Shown: piece after piece, positions 1-6,832 of the stretch
How positions within the stretch are numbered: the stretch's first letter is position 1
Layout of the letters: the number at the start of each line of letters is the position of its first letter
NCBI GenBank assembly: GCA_002452295.1
Contig: DKEX01000107.1
Coordinates: 18,315-50,616, forward strand
Length of the DNA: 32,302 nt
Source: Firmicutes bacterium UBA6811
Lineage (GTDB): Bacteria > Bacillota > SHA-98 > UBA4971
Reading direction: 5' to 3'
Notes under the pieces: model-generated
The model's database searches: none
The model's input: the letters and a program-made list of their open reading frames with translations, nothing else
Told to the model about the DNA's origin: nothing
Translations under genes and position numbers: made by a program

Positions 1-47
1 GAGCATTTTTGCACCCTCACTTAGGAAGTTGCCGAAAGGCGTTGCCC

Positions 48-932
48 ATGTTGGTGTCGATGTCCATCCTGGTTCTTTCGTTGAGCATGTTTGTCCATGC
101 TGGACAGGGCATTCCGGCCGTACGCGCTATTCCCACCGTCACCAGGGACGGCAGCAGGATCGTGGCCGGCCAGGGTTACCTGGAGGACCTCGGCGACATC
201 AAGTTCGCGCACTTCAAGGGGACGCCGTGGGAGATCGGCGTGCAGCACGGCCTCGTCATCGCGGCGACCGGGAAGGCGAGCGATCTCAGGGAGCTTGCCA
301 GGCGGTTCGACCCGTCGGCGCAGGCGCATCGCGGGTGGGATGCGGTCGAGTGGGCGTTCAAGGACTTCTACATGAACCACAAGCTCTACCCGACCATCCT
401 CCGGAACATCCCGGCAGAGTAGCTCGAGGAGATGAGGGGCATCGCATACTGCCTCACAGGCGGGAAGGCAGCCGATCTCGACGAGGTGCTCATGCCCAAC
501 GTCTTTCAGGAGCTGTTCCTCGTGCACGGCTGCACGTCATTTGCCGCCTTCGGCCCCGCCGCCGCCGACGGCAGGCTCGTGCACGGGAGGAACCTCGATT
601 ACTCTGGCATCGAGGACCTGGCGCGCCACGGCCTTGTGGCCGTACATGAGCCGACCTGCGGACACTCCTTCATAACGCTGACGTTTCCCACGCACACCGG
701 GATCATGCACGGCATGAACGATCAGGGCATCAGCGTGTCGATGAACTACTCGCTCGCAAAACCCGAGCACATGACCCTCGACGGCATCCCGTTCACGTTC
801 CTGCTCAGGCAGGTGGTTCAGTACGCCGGCACGCTCGATGAGGCGATGGAAGGGGGCGGGGTTGGGGATGCCGCGTCACGCCCGCCCCTGCGTCCGGCGG
901 CCAACCGGGGAACCGGCGATGGCTGGTTGTAA
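48..932 (+). pseudogene. C45-type (acyl-CoA:6-APA acyltransferase-like) Ntn hydrolase, broken
   Basis: The N-terminus has a hydrophobic signal-like segment, followed by a body typical of C45 autoproteolytic acyltransferases/hydrolases. GCTSFAAFG holds the Cys that would become the nucleophile after self-cleavage, and HGRNLDY follows about 25 residues later. The reading frame is interrupted by TAG at 420-422 and then stays open in the same frame to 932, with family-like sequence on both sides. After the segment ending TLDEAM (about 848) the sequence turns into low-complexity Gly/Arg/Pro residues and stops, so the C-terminal third is missing. A GGGGCGGG/CCCGCCCC inverted repeat (853-860 and 881-888) sits at the break. 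Starts are possible at TTG 9 or ATG 48; ATG 48 begins the signal-like segment. The gene is most likely dead. A sequencing error could explain the amber codon but not the lost 3' end. Confidence 0.72.
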
Positions 933-955
933 CGAACTCGGCCGGGCACTATAAT
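927..955 (+). promoter_or_regulatory. sigma-A type promoter of the MNT-HEPN-protease operon
   Basis: TTGTAA at 927-932, a 17-bp spacer and a perfect TATAAT at 950-955 form a good housekeeping promoter. Transcription would start near 962. The -35 box overlaps the last codons of the broken upstream gene, so the promoter lies at the junction. A start near 962 leaves too little leader for ATG 965 and supports translation from ATG 1022. Confidence 0.7.
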
Positions 956-970
956 AGCAACTAGATGGAC

Positions 971-1000
971 ATCCCAGCGAAACCCAGCGAAACCCAGCGA
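971..1000 (+). repeat. 10-bp direct tandem repeat, three units
   Basis: Three head-to-tail copies of AWCCCAGCGA occupy 971-980, 981-990 and 991-1000; the last two are identical. They lie in the predicted 5' leader of the nucleotidyltransferase mRNA, just after the inferred transcription start and before the ribosome binding site at 1007-1013. They may be a regulator or RNA-binding site, or a simple slippage repeat. Confidence 0.8.
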
Positions 1001-1021
1001 AGCCCTGGGAAGGTGATCGAC

Positions 1022-1537
1022 ATGGCCCCGGAGGCCGCTGCGCATTTGCGGACTTTCTCTCCGGCGCACCGCCGGTATATCGAGTCAATAATGGCCGAGA
1101 TCCTCCGTCATTACGGAGACAACCTGTCTGGTCTCGCCGTCTTTGGCTCATATGCCCGGAAGGAGAACCGCAAGGATTCCGATATCGATCTCCTGATCAT
1201 CCTGGGGGAGGCGCCGCGGCGCAGAGAGCGCATAGCCGAGTTCGTCGATGAGATCGAATTGAAGCACGAGCACCTGGCGCAGCGTCTATACGAAGATGAA
1301 GGCATCTTCTGCGAGTTGTCGCCGTACATCTTGACCGAGGCAGAGGCGCTGAAGGTTCAACCCATCTACTTCGACCTTGTTGCAGACCACGTCGTGGTGA
1401 GCGACCCCAGAGGCATCGTGGCACGTATCATCACGTCCATGGATGCCCTCTTGCGCAAGGTGGGGGCCCGCCGGGTGAGACGCAACAACACGTGGGAGTG
1501 GCAAGTAGGCCGGTTCCTGGGGGGAGTGCAGTTGTGA
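1022..1537 (+). CDS. Minimal nucleotidyltransferase (MNT) domain protein, probable antitoxin partner of the next gene
   Basis: This 171-residue protein has the DNA polymerase beta-type minimal nucleotidyltransferase motif. GSYARKENRKDSDIDLL at about residues 42-58 matches GSx10DxD exactly, with G42-S43 and the metal-binding pair D54/D56. A possible third acidic residue is in CELSPYI. In MNT/HEPN systems such proteins commonly neutralise the HEPN partner, in the best-studied case by AMPylation. ATG 1022 is preferred over ATG 965 because GGGAAGG at 1007-1013 is 8 nt upstream and the promoter start falls near 962. The stop overlaps the next start by 4 bp (GTGA), implying translational coupling. 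The domain call is firm; the antitoxin role comes from the pairing. Confidence 0.85.
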   Translation: MAPEAAAHLRTFSPAHRRYIESIMAEILRHYGDNLSGLAVFGSYARKENRKDSDIDLLIILGEAPRRRERIAEFVDEIELKHEHLAQRLYEDEGIFCELSPYILTEAEALKVQPIYFDLVADHVVVSDPRGIVARIITSMDALLRKVGARRVRRNNTWEWQVGRFLGGVQL

Positions 1538-1992
1538 GAATCGACGAGCTCGCGTCCGCCTATCTCGATAAAGCGGGAGCAAGGATGGAGGGACTGTATT
1601 TCTTTCGAGACCGCGGGGCGTACTCCGATGTGGTCAGGGACGCGCAGAGCGTGGTAGAGCTGTCACTCAAGGCGGTGTTGAGGGCGGTTGGCGTCGAGGT
1701 GCCCAAGATGCACGACGTTGGCAGGCCGCTGGAGAGCAACAAGGACCTGCTCCCGCCTGAAATTGTGGCCAACTTGTCCGAGATCAGGCGCATCTCCAAG
1801 CGGTTGCGCAAGGAGCGTGAACTGAGTTTCTACGGAGCAGAGGACTTTATCCCAACCGAGGAATACGATCTATCCGATGCGGAAGAGGCCATCAGAGATG
1901 CCCGGTTTGTGCTGGAGAGTGTCCGGCAAGGGCTGACGGCTGACAAGGCCGGGGCTGCGAAGGAGCGCCCGGGAAAGCAACAAGAGGTGTGA
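1534..1992 (+). CDS. HEPN domain protein, partner of the MNT protein
   Basis: This 152-residue, mostly helical protein fits the HEPN family. Helices around residues 5-45 are followed by a C-terminal block containing RELSFYGAEDFIP and an acidic helix (EEAIRDARFVLESV). GTG 1534 is chosen because a GGGGGGAG ribosome site lies about 7 nt upstream and the start overlaps the MNT stop. The RX4HXY ribonuclease motif of HepT is not visible: the equivalent region has Ser-Phe-Tyr-Gly and no His. It may therefore be a non-nuclease HEPN, or use other residues. The last 20 residues are Lys/Ala/Glu-rich and look disordered. Its stop overlaps the protease start by 4 bp, placing it in the middle of a three-gene unit. 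Confidence 0.78.
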   Translation: MRIDELASAYLDKAGARMEGLYFFRDRGAYSDVVRDAQSVVELSLKAVLRAVGVEVPKMHDVGRPLESNKDLLPPEIVANLSEIRRISKRLRKERELSFYGAEDFIPTEEYDLSDAEEAIRDARFVLESVRQGLTADKAGAAKERPGKQQEV

Positions 1993-2903
1993 GCCTGCTC
2001 GACGAGGGCAAGAACCCGGGTCTTGGCATCAGGGAGCTTCACAGGAGAGGGATCACGGGCAGGGGTGTCGCAATCGCCATCATCGATCAGGACCCCCTGG
2101 TCGACCATATGGAATACAAAGACCGCCTGCGACTGTACGAAGAGATAGACCCCTGGAAGAAACCGCAGATACATGGCGCTGCCGCCGCGTCCATCGCTGC
2201 TGGCAAGACAGTGGGCGTGGCTCCTGAAGCCGACATCTACTGCTTCGCCATCCGAACGGACGGGGGGCGTAAGGCGCGAAGCATCGCGAGGAGTATCGAC
2301 AGGATCCTCGAGATCAACAGAACCCTTCCGAAGGACAGAAAGATCAAGGTGACCGCCACCTCCTGCTCGTGGCGGCCGGGCGAGCCGGGCTACGAGGAGG
2401 CTGACGCCATCACCCGGCAGGCGGCCGAGCAGGGCATCTTCGTCGTCAGCACCGTTACCGACAGATACTACGACTTCAGCTATCAGGGCCTCGGGAGGAT
2501 CCCCGGCCACGACCCTGACGATGCCGCCTCATACAGTGCCGGCGCCTGGTGGGTGCGGGAGTTCGACGAGTGGTATCCGGAGGGCGAGAAGTCCAGGCGG
2601 CTTCTCTTCCCCATGGACTCCCGGACCGTGGCAAGCCCCTCGGGGGAGGACGTGTACACGTTCTACCGTGTGGGCGGCTGGAGCTGGTGCGTGCCGTACA
2701 TCGCCGGGCTGTACGCCCTGGCCCTGCAGGTGGATGGCGACCTGACGGCCGAAGAGTTTGCCAGGGCCGCGCTGGAAACGGCACAGTATGCGCGAACCGT
2801 GGTCGACGGCAAAGAGCTGCGGCTTGGGCCGCTCATCAATCCCGTGGGCCTCATCGCAACTCTGGAGCACGAGTCAACCGCCCGCGGCCAGATGGCACCG
2901 TGA
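1989..2903 (+). CDS. Subtilisin-like (S8 family) serine peptidase, cytoplasmic type
   Basis: This 304-residue protein has the subtilase catalytic order: Asp33 in AIAIIDQ, His62 in IHGAAAASIAAG followed by VGVAPEADIY, and Ser232 in GGWSWCVPYIAG. The Ser segment departs from the usual GTSMAAP form, and no clear oxyanion-hole Asn segment is visible, so specificity or activity may be unusual. There is no signal peptide or propeptide; the N-terminus (NPGLGIRELHRRGITGRG) enters the catalytic fold directly, so it probably acts in the cytoplasm. GTG 1989 overlaps the HEPN stop (GTGA); its own ribosome site is too close, so reinitiation after the HEPN stop is likely. The family is clear. Its link to the MNT/HEPN pair is inferred from operon structure. 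Confidence 0.8.
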   Translation: MSLLDEGKNPGLGIRELHRRGITGRGVAIAIIDQDPLVDHMEYKDRLRLYEEIDPWKKPQIHGAAAASIAAGKTVGVAPEADIYCFAIRTDGGRKARSIARSIDRILEINRTLPKDRKIKVTATSCSWRPGEPGYEEADAITRQAAEQGIFVVSTVTDRYYDFSYQGLGRIPGHDPDDAASYSAGAWWVREFDEWYPEGEKSRRLLFPMDSRTVASPSGEDVYTFYRVGGWSWCVPYIAGLYALALQVDGDLTAEEFARAALETAQYARTVVDGKELRLGPLINPVGLIATLEHESTARGQMAP

Positions 2904-3300
2904 GTAGATGCGGCAGGCAGTCGGGGTGGATGAGCGGGAAGGGCTGCCTCCTAACAACCGTGGCCGTCTCCTGAAGGCTGAAGGGCTTCACGATGTAGTC
3001 AAACGCGCCAGCCTTTATGGCCTCTACGGCGAGGTTCGTCGTGCTGTAGGCCGTCATCATGATGACTGGGACATCGACCCCCATGTTCGAGAGATCGACG
3101 AAAAGATCTATACCGCTCTTATCAGGCAGGCGCACGTCGGCTATGATGATGTCGCATGGGCCCTTGTGCAGCACGGAATCCAGCGCATCCTCGGCACTCG
3201 AGACTTCAACCGTGAGAAATCCTTCGTCGGTCAGCGCGTCACGGAGGAGGGAGCGGATCCCGGGCTTGTCGTCAACTATCAGGATCTTCATCTGTCTCAT
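2851..3300 (-). CDS. Response regulator receiver, Spo0F-like, with abnormal C-terminal tail
   Basis: The protein is a single receiver domain: acidic pair D10-D11, phosphoacceptor D55 in IIIADVRLPDKSG, switch T83 in MMTAY, and K105 in VKPF. The spacing is close to Spo0F (D54, T82, K104). After about residue 112 the sequence becomes Pro/Arg/Leu-rich, unlike any receiver helix or output domain. It runs 53 bp into the convergent protease gene, as if the original 3' end had been replaced. ATG 3300 is preferred because the receiver begins at once (MKILIVDD); an upstream in-frame start at 3360 lies inside the kinase gene. It overlaps the kinase 3' end and is probably phosphorylated by it, either as a phosphorelay intermediate or a stand-alone regulator. 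Confidence 0.82.
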   Translation of the reverse strand: MRQMKILIVDDKPGIRSLLRDALTDEGFLTVEVSSAEDALDSVLHKGPCDIIIADVRLPDKSGIDLFVDLSNMGVDVPVIMMTAYSTTNLAVEAIKAGAFDYIVKPFSLQETATVVRRQPFPLIHPDCLPHLLTVPSGRGRLTRAPELR

Positions 3301-4921
3301 CGGTCTTTCGCGTTCTGTCCGTTTCGTCTGGTCCGTCATGGGATCGATTTCCATGTGCATACGGAAGGCTTACCGAGAACGTCGTTCCTTTCCCAGGCTC
3401 GCTTTCATAGTCAATGGACCCGCCGTGAGCGTGGGCGATCTCGCGCGATATGGCAAGACCGAGACCCACGCCGTTGCGCTTTGTGGAGAAGAACGGCGAG
3501 AAGATGTCCCTCTCATGCTGGGGCGGTATCCCGCACCCGGTATCGGCAACTCGAAGCTCCATCTCATTCCTCCGGTAGCAGGTGGAGACCGTGAGGACCC
3601 CACCCGTCGGCATCGCTTGAACGGCGTTCATGATCAGGTTGAGAATCACCTGCCGGATCTGCTCGCTATCGGCCTCAATCGGCCGGGCGGTCCCCGATGC
3701 CTCTCTTTTGATATCTATGTTCCGCTGCGTACACTCCGGTGTCACGAAGGCTACCACCTCAGTTATCAAATCCTCAATATCCAGGCGTGTACGATTCGCA
3801 GTCGCCGGCCTGGCAAAGCAAAGCAGCCGTTCCACGAGGTTATTCAGCCTCTGCGTCTCCGAGAGAACGAGGTGAATGGAGTCCGGTGACGGGGGCTTCC
3901 CCGGCCGGCCGGCCCAGTACTGGACATAGCCCTGGATGGACGTCAAAGGATTTCGGATCTCGTGGGCCACCCCAGCGACCAGCCTTCCGAGTTCGAGCAG
4001 CCGCTGGTTCTTCGAGGCCTGCTCCTCGTACACTCTCATGCGCTGAAGGGCATCTGCCATTCTGTTTATGGCGACAGCGACCTCGCCAAACTCCCCACCC
4101 ATCGGAGCAAATCGGAAACCAAGATCCCCCTCGAGGGTTTCGACTCCTTTCTTCAGCCATTCAACACCGGTGATGAGGCTTCTCAGCATCCTGATAAGAA
4201 CGATGATGACAATGACAACCATGACAGCGATAGCGATCCCGACGTTTCTACGCGTCCGCCAACTCGCCGCCGTGATTTGCCCGACAGGGCTCATTCCGAA
4301 AAGAGCGCCTATGACGCGCCCCTCATATTCCACCGGGCGCGCGTCGATCAGGACCCCTCCATGCCTTCCCGGCAGAGTTACTGCCAGCGCCTTTCGCTCG
4401 TCGATGACCTCGTCGAGCAGCGCCCTATTGGCGGCCAGGATTCTATGGATGCGTGAGGTGGTGCTCCACTGCCTGCTCGCAAGTGGACCGTACACATATA
4501 GCTCGCGATCCCAAGCCGTCTCAAAACCTATGACGGTTCCGGGATATGAAGCCAGCACATCACGAAACGACCCCAGGAGCACCTGGTCCGCGAGGTCGTG
4601 CACGCGGGAGTCGGGGAGGGGTTGTTGCTCTGCTGCCGATGCAAGCGTCTCCAGCGCATACTCGTCGAGCTGCATGGTCATGACGGCGGCGATCTTGCTG
4701 AGGCGCTCCTTCTCGGCTTCCAGGCCGCTTGTCTCCACGCGGCGAGCAAGAAGGGAAGCAAAGACGGCAACGCCCATAAGGACAGCCAGGAAGGCCGCAG
4801 CAAGCAGTGCTATCTGGCGTCTGAAACTGCTACCAAGCAGGCCTTTGCACTTCAACCGTAGCCACCCCTGCCCGGCGGTTGGCCGCACCGGTGTCGAAGC
4901 CCCACGGTGAATTCCAGCCAC
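3272..4921 (-). CDS. Membrane sensor histidine kinase
   Basis: This 549-residue two-pass sensor kinase has TM1 at about 37-59, an extracytoplasmic sensor region at 60-225 and TM2 at about 226-246. A HAMP-like linker and a HisKA domain with phosphorylatable H320 (VAHEIRNPLTSIQGY) follow. The ATPase domain shows the N box (NLIMNAVQAMP), G1 (DTGCGIP), F box (FSPFFSTK) and G2 (GVGLGLAIS). The Asp/Glu/Thr-rich tail after SVSLPYA lies over the start of the regulator gene, so the two are co-transcribed. The GTG 4921 start is weakly supported; TTG 4855, just before KCKGLLGSSF and behind a GGGGTGG site, is a credible alternative. Architecture and a Spo0F-like partner resemble sporulation-initiating kinases, but the signal is unknown. 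Confidence 0.88.
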   Translation of the reverse strand: MAGIHRGASTPVRPTAGQGWLRLKCKGLLGSSFRRQIALLAAAFLAVLMGVAVFASLLARRVETSGLEAEKERLSKIAAVMTMQLDEYALETLASAAEQQPLPDSRVHDLADQVLLGSFRDVLASYPGTVIGFETAWDRELYVYGPLASRQWSTTSRIHRILAANRALLDEVIDERKALAVTLPGRHGGVLIDARPVEYEGRVIGALFGMSPVGQITAASWRTRRNVGIAIAVMVVIVIIVLIRMLRSLITGVEWLKKGVETLEGDLGFRFAPMGGEFGEVAVAINRMADALQRMRVYEEQASKNQRLLELGRLVAGVAHEIRNPLTSIQGYVQYWAGRPGKPPSPDSIHLVLSETQRLNNLVERLLCFARPATANRTRLDIEDLITEVVAFVTPECTQRNIDIKREASGTARPIEADSEQIRQVILNLIMNAVQAMPTGGVLTVSTCYRRNEMELRVADTGCGIPPQHERDIFSPFFSTKRNGVGLGLAISREIAHAHGGSIDYESEPGKGTTFSVSLPYAHGNRSHDGPDETDRTRKTDETDEDPDS

Positions 4922-5048
4922 CGCTATGCCTCAGGTCGTGTATTCGCGACTGGGACCTGCAGTCCTTCTCGGAAGGCTTCGGGCGTGCTTCCGTCTTGCG
5001 GGCGCTCCGTCGAGACGGTGCGCCGCAGGGACGGTGCAGCGCAGCCGT

Positions 5049-5082
5049 GCATCAAGACGGCTCCTTTGGGCCGTCTTGATGC
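5049..5082 (-). terminator. Perfect 13-bp hairpin downstream of the PIN toxin gene
   Basis: GCATCAAGACGGC at 5049-5061 and its exact complement at 5070-5082 enclose an 8-nt loop. It lies about 100 bp downstream of the PIN gene stop and about 130 bp upstream of the kinase start on the minus strand, so it could end vapBC-type transcription. There is no T-run on either side, so a recombination site or RNA structure is also possible. The rest of 4922-5185 shows no gene. Confidence 0.45.
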
Positions 5083-5185
5083 TGAGACGGCGGGCAGCGA
5101 GCACTCTGCCCAGCCGGCATGCGGGATGGCGCTGAGGTTTGCGTCTTCATCTTCAGGGCCCCGACGGCATTGGCCGGGTGGGCGA

Positions 5186-5611
5186 CTACTTCGGGGTCGC
5201 CTGCAAATCGAACCGCCGCACCCAACCTACCGCGTCAAAGGCGGCGTCAGCGGTGATTATTCGGGTTATGCCTTGGTTTCTCATGACCGCGAGGTGAACG
5301 AGGTCTCGCGGGCTGAGATCACCAAATGAGTCCGCGAACTGCCTCGCAAGTATTACATCCGCTTCTGTTACTGGCAACACCCTGTCTTTCATCAGCGTGG
5401 CGAAAGAATCGAACACAGCAAGCCCCCTGGCTTTCTCGGCGATGGCGAAGTAGCGGTACAATATCTCCTGGAGCACCTCGGAATCTGTGAAGGCATCGAT
5501 GTGCCCGCTGACGATTCTCCGAATAGAGTCGCGGGCGGCCTCGCGGCACGGGTGAGCGCGTCCGGCCGCGTACATGGGGACGTTCGTGTCAATGAAGACT
5601 GGTGCCGTCAT
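5186..5611 (-). CDS. vapC: PIN domain ribonuclease toxin (VapC-type)
   Basis: This 141-residue PIN domain has the expected acidic residues: D8 in VFIDTNV, E45 in DSEVLQEILYR, D103 in SPRDLVHLAVM and D122 in IITADAAFD. These coordinate Mg/Mn ions for RNA cleavage in the VapC family, whose targets are often tRNA or rRNA. The length is typical. ATG 5611 follows the antitoxin stop by only 3 nt, and its AGAGG ribosome site overlaps that stop, so translation is coupled. Which RNA it cuts cannot be seen from sequence. The symbol denotes the family, not proven orthology. Confidence 0.85.
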   Translation of the reverse strand: MTAPVFIDTNVPMYAAGRAHPCREAARDSIRRIVSGHIDAFTDSEVLQEILYRYFAIAEKARGLAVFDSFATLMKDRVLPVTEADVILARQFADSFGDLSPRDLVHLAVMRNQGITRIITADAAFDAVGWVRRFDLQATPK

Positions 5612-5614
5612 CCT

Positions 5615-5866
5615 CTAGACACGCCCCTTCTCGATCTCGCGCTCCATCTCGGGCCAGTCGGCAACGGGGGCCTCAACCTGGAAAAGCCTCTCCATGGCGC
5701 GCTGCTTCTCCGGGTCGACTACGCGATCCTCCGTTCCATACTGTCTCTCCAGCGCCTCCCGGACAAGCTGGCCCATTGACACGCCCCGAACATACGCCTG
5801 TTCCCTCAGGAACCGGTATGTGTCCGGACGTAAGCGGACTTCGAGCCTTTCTGTGTACTCACTCAT
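5615..5866 (-). CDS. vapB: Ribbon-helix-helix antitoxin (VapB-type)
   Basis: This 83-residue protein begins with an RHH DNA-binding fold: the strand ERLEVRLRPD, the helix TYRFLREQAYVRG and the helix SMGQLVREALERQYG. An acidic, proline-containing tail (residues about 50-83) would wrap the PIN toxin. ATG 5866 is chosen because the RHH strand starts right after it; upstream in-frame residues look non-coding. It is the first gene of a two-gene operon with the PIN toxin 3 nt downstream. Antitoxins of this kind usually repress their own promoter, and a strong promoter with an upstream box array lies at 5993-6084. Confidence 0.82.
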   Translation of the reverse strand: MSEYTERLEVRLRPDTYRFLREQAYVRGVSMGQLVREALERQYGTEDRVVDPEKQRAMERLFQVEAPVADWPEMEREIEKGRV

Positions 5867-5992
5867 GGCGTTCCACAAGCCAGACGGTGCTACCGGGCAG
5901 GTGCCGGGATGGTCTGGCTGCTGCACTCGCCTCCTTGTCAAAAGCGGCTATGCCGGAGCGTATCGGCATTACGGTATTACGGTTCCGGCACA

Positions 5993-6021
5993 ATTATCCT
6001 ACTCCTTATAGCAGTTGTCAA
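5993..6021 (-). promoter_or_regulatory. Near-consensus promoter of the vapBC-type operon
   Basis: On the minus strand TTGACA (complement of 6016-6021), a 17-bp spacer and GATAAT (complement of 5993-5998) make an almost perfect sigma-A promoter. Transcription would begin near 5986, leaving a leader of about 120 nt before the antitoxin ATG. The leader contains GCCGGA/TCCGGC complementary ends and a short repeat (CGTAATACCGTAATGCCG). A promoter this strong normally needs tight repression. Confidence 0.8.
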
Positions 6022-6029
6022 GGGCCAGC

Positions 6030-6084
6030 AGCATACTGCAGCATACTACTATAGTAGCATACTCAGCATACTCTGCAGCATACT
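6030..6084. repeat. Array of five AGCATACT boxes with a central palindrome
   Basis: Exact copies of AGCATACT (AGTATGCT on the minus strand) lie at 6030-6037, 6040-6047, 6056-6063, 6065-6072 and 6077-6084. The 12-bp palindrome CTACTATAGTAG (6046-6057) sits between boxes two and three. The array starts 8 bp upstream of the -35 box of the vapBC-type promoter and all boxes point the same way. It looks like a multi-site operator for the RHH antitoxin or another regulator. Spacing is irregular (10, 16, 9, 12 bp), so it is not a simple tandem expansion. Confidence 0.75.
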
Positions 6085-6311
6085 CTTGCGGCAAGCTCCG
6101 GCCACACGCGCACGCCCTTGTAGCACGCGTATCGTGAGTGTGTGCGCGACATGCGGAACATGCGGCACAGTCTTGACGGCCCTCTGCCCGCCTGGTAAAA
6201 TCAGGTTGCAGAGGGCGCATAACCGAGGCGAGCGAAGGAGGCAGCGAGCGCAGTGAGGGATTCCGGTAAACCTGCCGGGGTCCCTGCGGGGTCCTCATCG
6301 TGGGGTGTTCA
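6085..6311. other. Intergenic stretch without recognised gene
   Basis: Between the box array and the mntA promoter there is about 230 bp of GC-rich sequence with a purine-rich, repetitive patch (gcgagcgaaggaggcagcgagcg, about 6230-6251). Open frames cross it but none shows codon structure or a motif. I see no RNA gene or clear terminator. It may be debris from rearrangement between the two toxin-antitoxin modules. Confidence 0.4.
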
Positions 6312-6341
6312 TTGTCTCTTAAGCGCGGCGAGTGGTATGAT
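6312..6341 (+). promoter_or_regulatory. Promoter of the mntA-hepT pair
   Basis: TTGTCT at 6312-6317, an 18-bp spacer and TATGAT at 6336-6341 form a plausible sigma-A promoter with a start near 6348. That gives a leader of about 80 nt before ATG 6431. The region between this promoter and the gene has no other feature. Confidence 0.55.
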
Positions 6342-6430
6342 GTGAACAACTCAAGCTGTTCCTCTGGGGCGTGCCTGTTGAAGTTGCGACGATCCTCACC
6401 CTGGAGCAGCCATTTGCCTGGTGGTGCACC

Positions 6431-6832
6431 ATGGATGTTAGACCTTATGTTGAGGGCATAAGAAGACAGGCCCGCCTGTGGTCCAGGGAGTGCAGGAAGG
6501 CACGCCTGGTAGCCAAGGAGGACGCGAGAAGGATCGCTTCCCGCCTGGCGGAAGCCGGTGCTACCCGGGTCGTTCTCTTCGGGTCGCTTGCGCGCGGCGA
6601 CGATTTCACGCCTGTGAGCGACATCGACCTTGCCGTGGAGGGCATCACCTGGTCGGATTACTGGCGCGTCCTCTCTGCGGTTCGAAAGCTGACCTCGTTT
6701 GGCGTCGACCTGGTTGTGCTCGAAGACGCCTCGCCTGAGCTTCGTCGCCGAATCCTTCTGGAAGGAGAGGACCTGTCGCATGGTTGTCGACGCGAGACAA
6801 CTCCGAGTCCTGAAGGCGGAGATCCAAAGTGA
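6431..6832 (+). CDS. mntA: MntA-type nucleotidyltransferase antitoxin
   Basis: This 133-residue minimal nucleotidyltransferase has G51-S52 and D64/D66 in the segment from VVLFGSLARG to SDIDLAVEG, plus a third acidic residue D93 in GVDLVVLED. The gap between GS and DxD is 11 residues rather than the canonical 10, because the Phe-Thr-Pro-Val turn is one residue longer. In MntA/HepT systems this enzyme transfers AMP to a tyrosine of HepT and silences it. ATG 6431 fits the family start; GTG 6371 is possible but has no ribosome site. The 3' end overlaps hepT by 53 bp. It is not a close copy of the nucleotidyltransferase at 1022-1537. Confidence 0.83.
   Translation: MDVRPYVEGIRRQARLWSRECRKARLVAKEDARRIASRLAEAGATRVVLFGSLARGDDFTPVSDIDLAVEGITWSDYWRVLSAVRKLTSFGVDLVVLEDASPELRRRILLEGEDLSHGCRRETTPSPEGGDPK

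Noticed and set aside
420..422. Amber codon read as pyrrolysine or suppressed
   Set aside because: Nothing in the window supports pyrrolysine use, and the gene is also truncated at its 3' end, so a nonsense mutation is simpler.
2851..3300. Response regulator as an NtrC-type or DNA-binding regulator
   Set aside because: No AAA+ or HTH domain follows the receiver; the tail has no recognisable fold.
6030..6084. Repeated AGCATACT boxes as a CRISPR remnant
   Set aside because: Units are 8 bp with 1-8 bp gaps, far too short for CRISPR repeats and spacers, and there are no cas genes.
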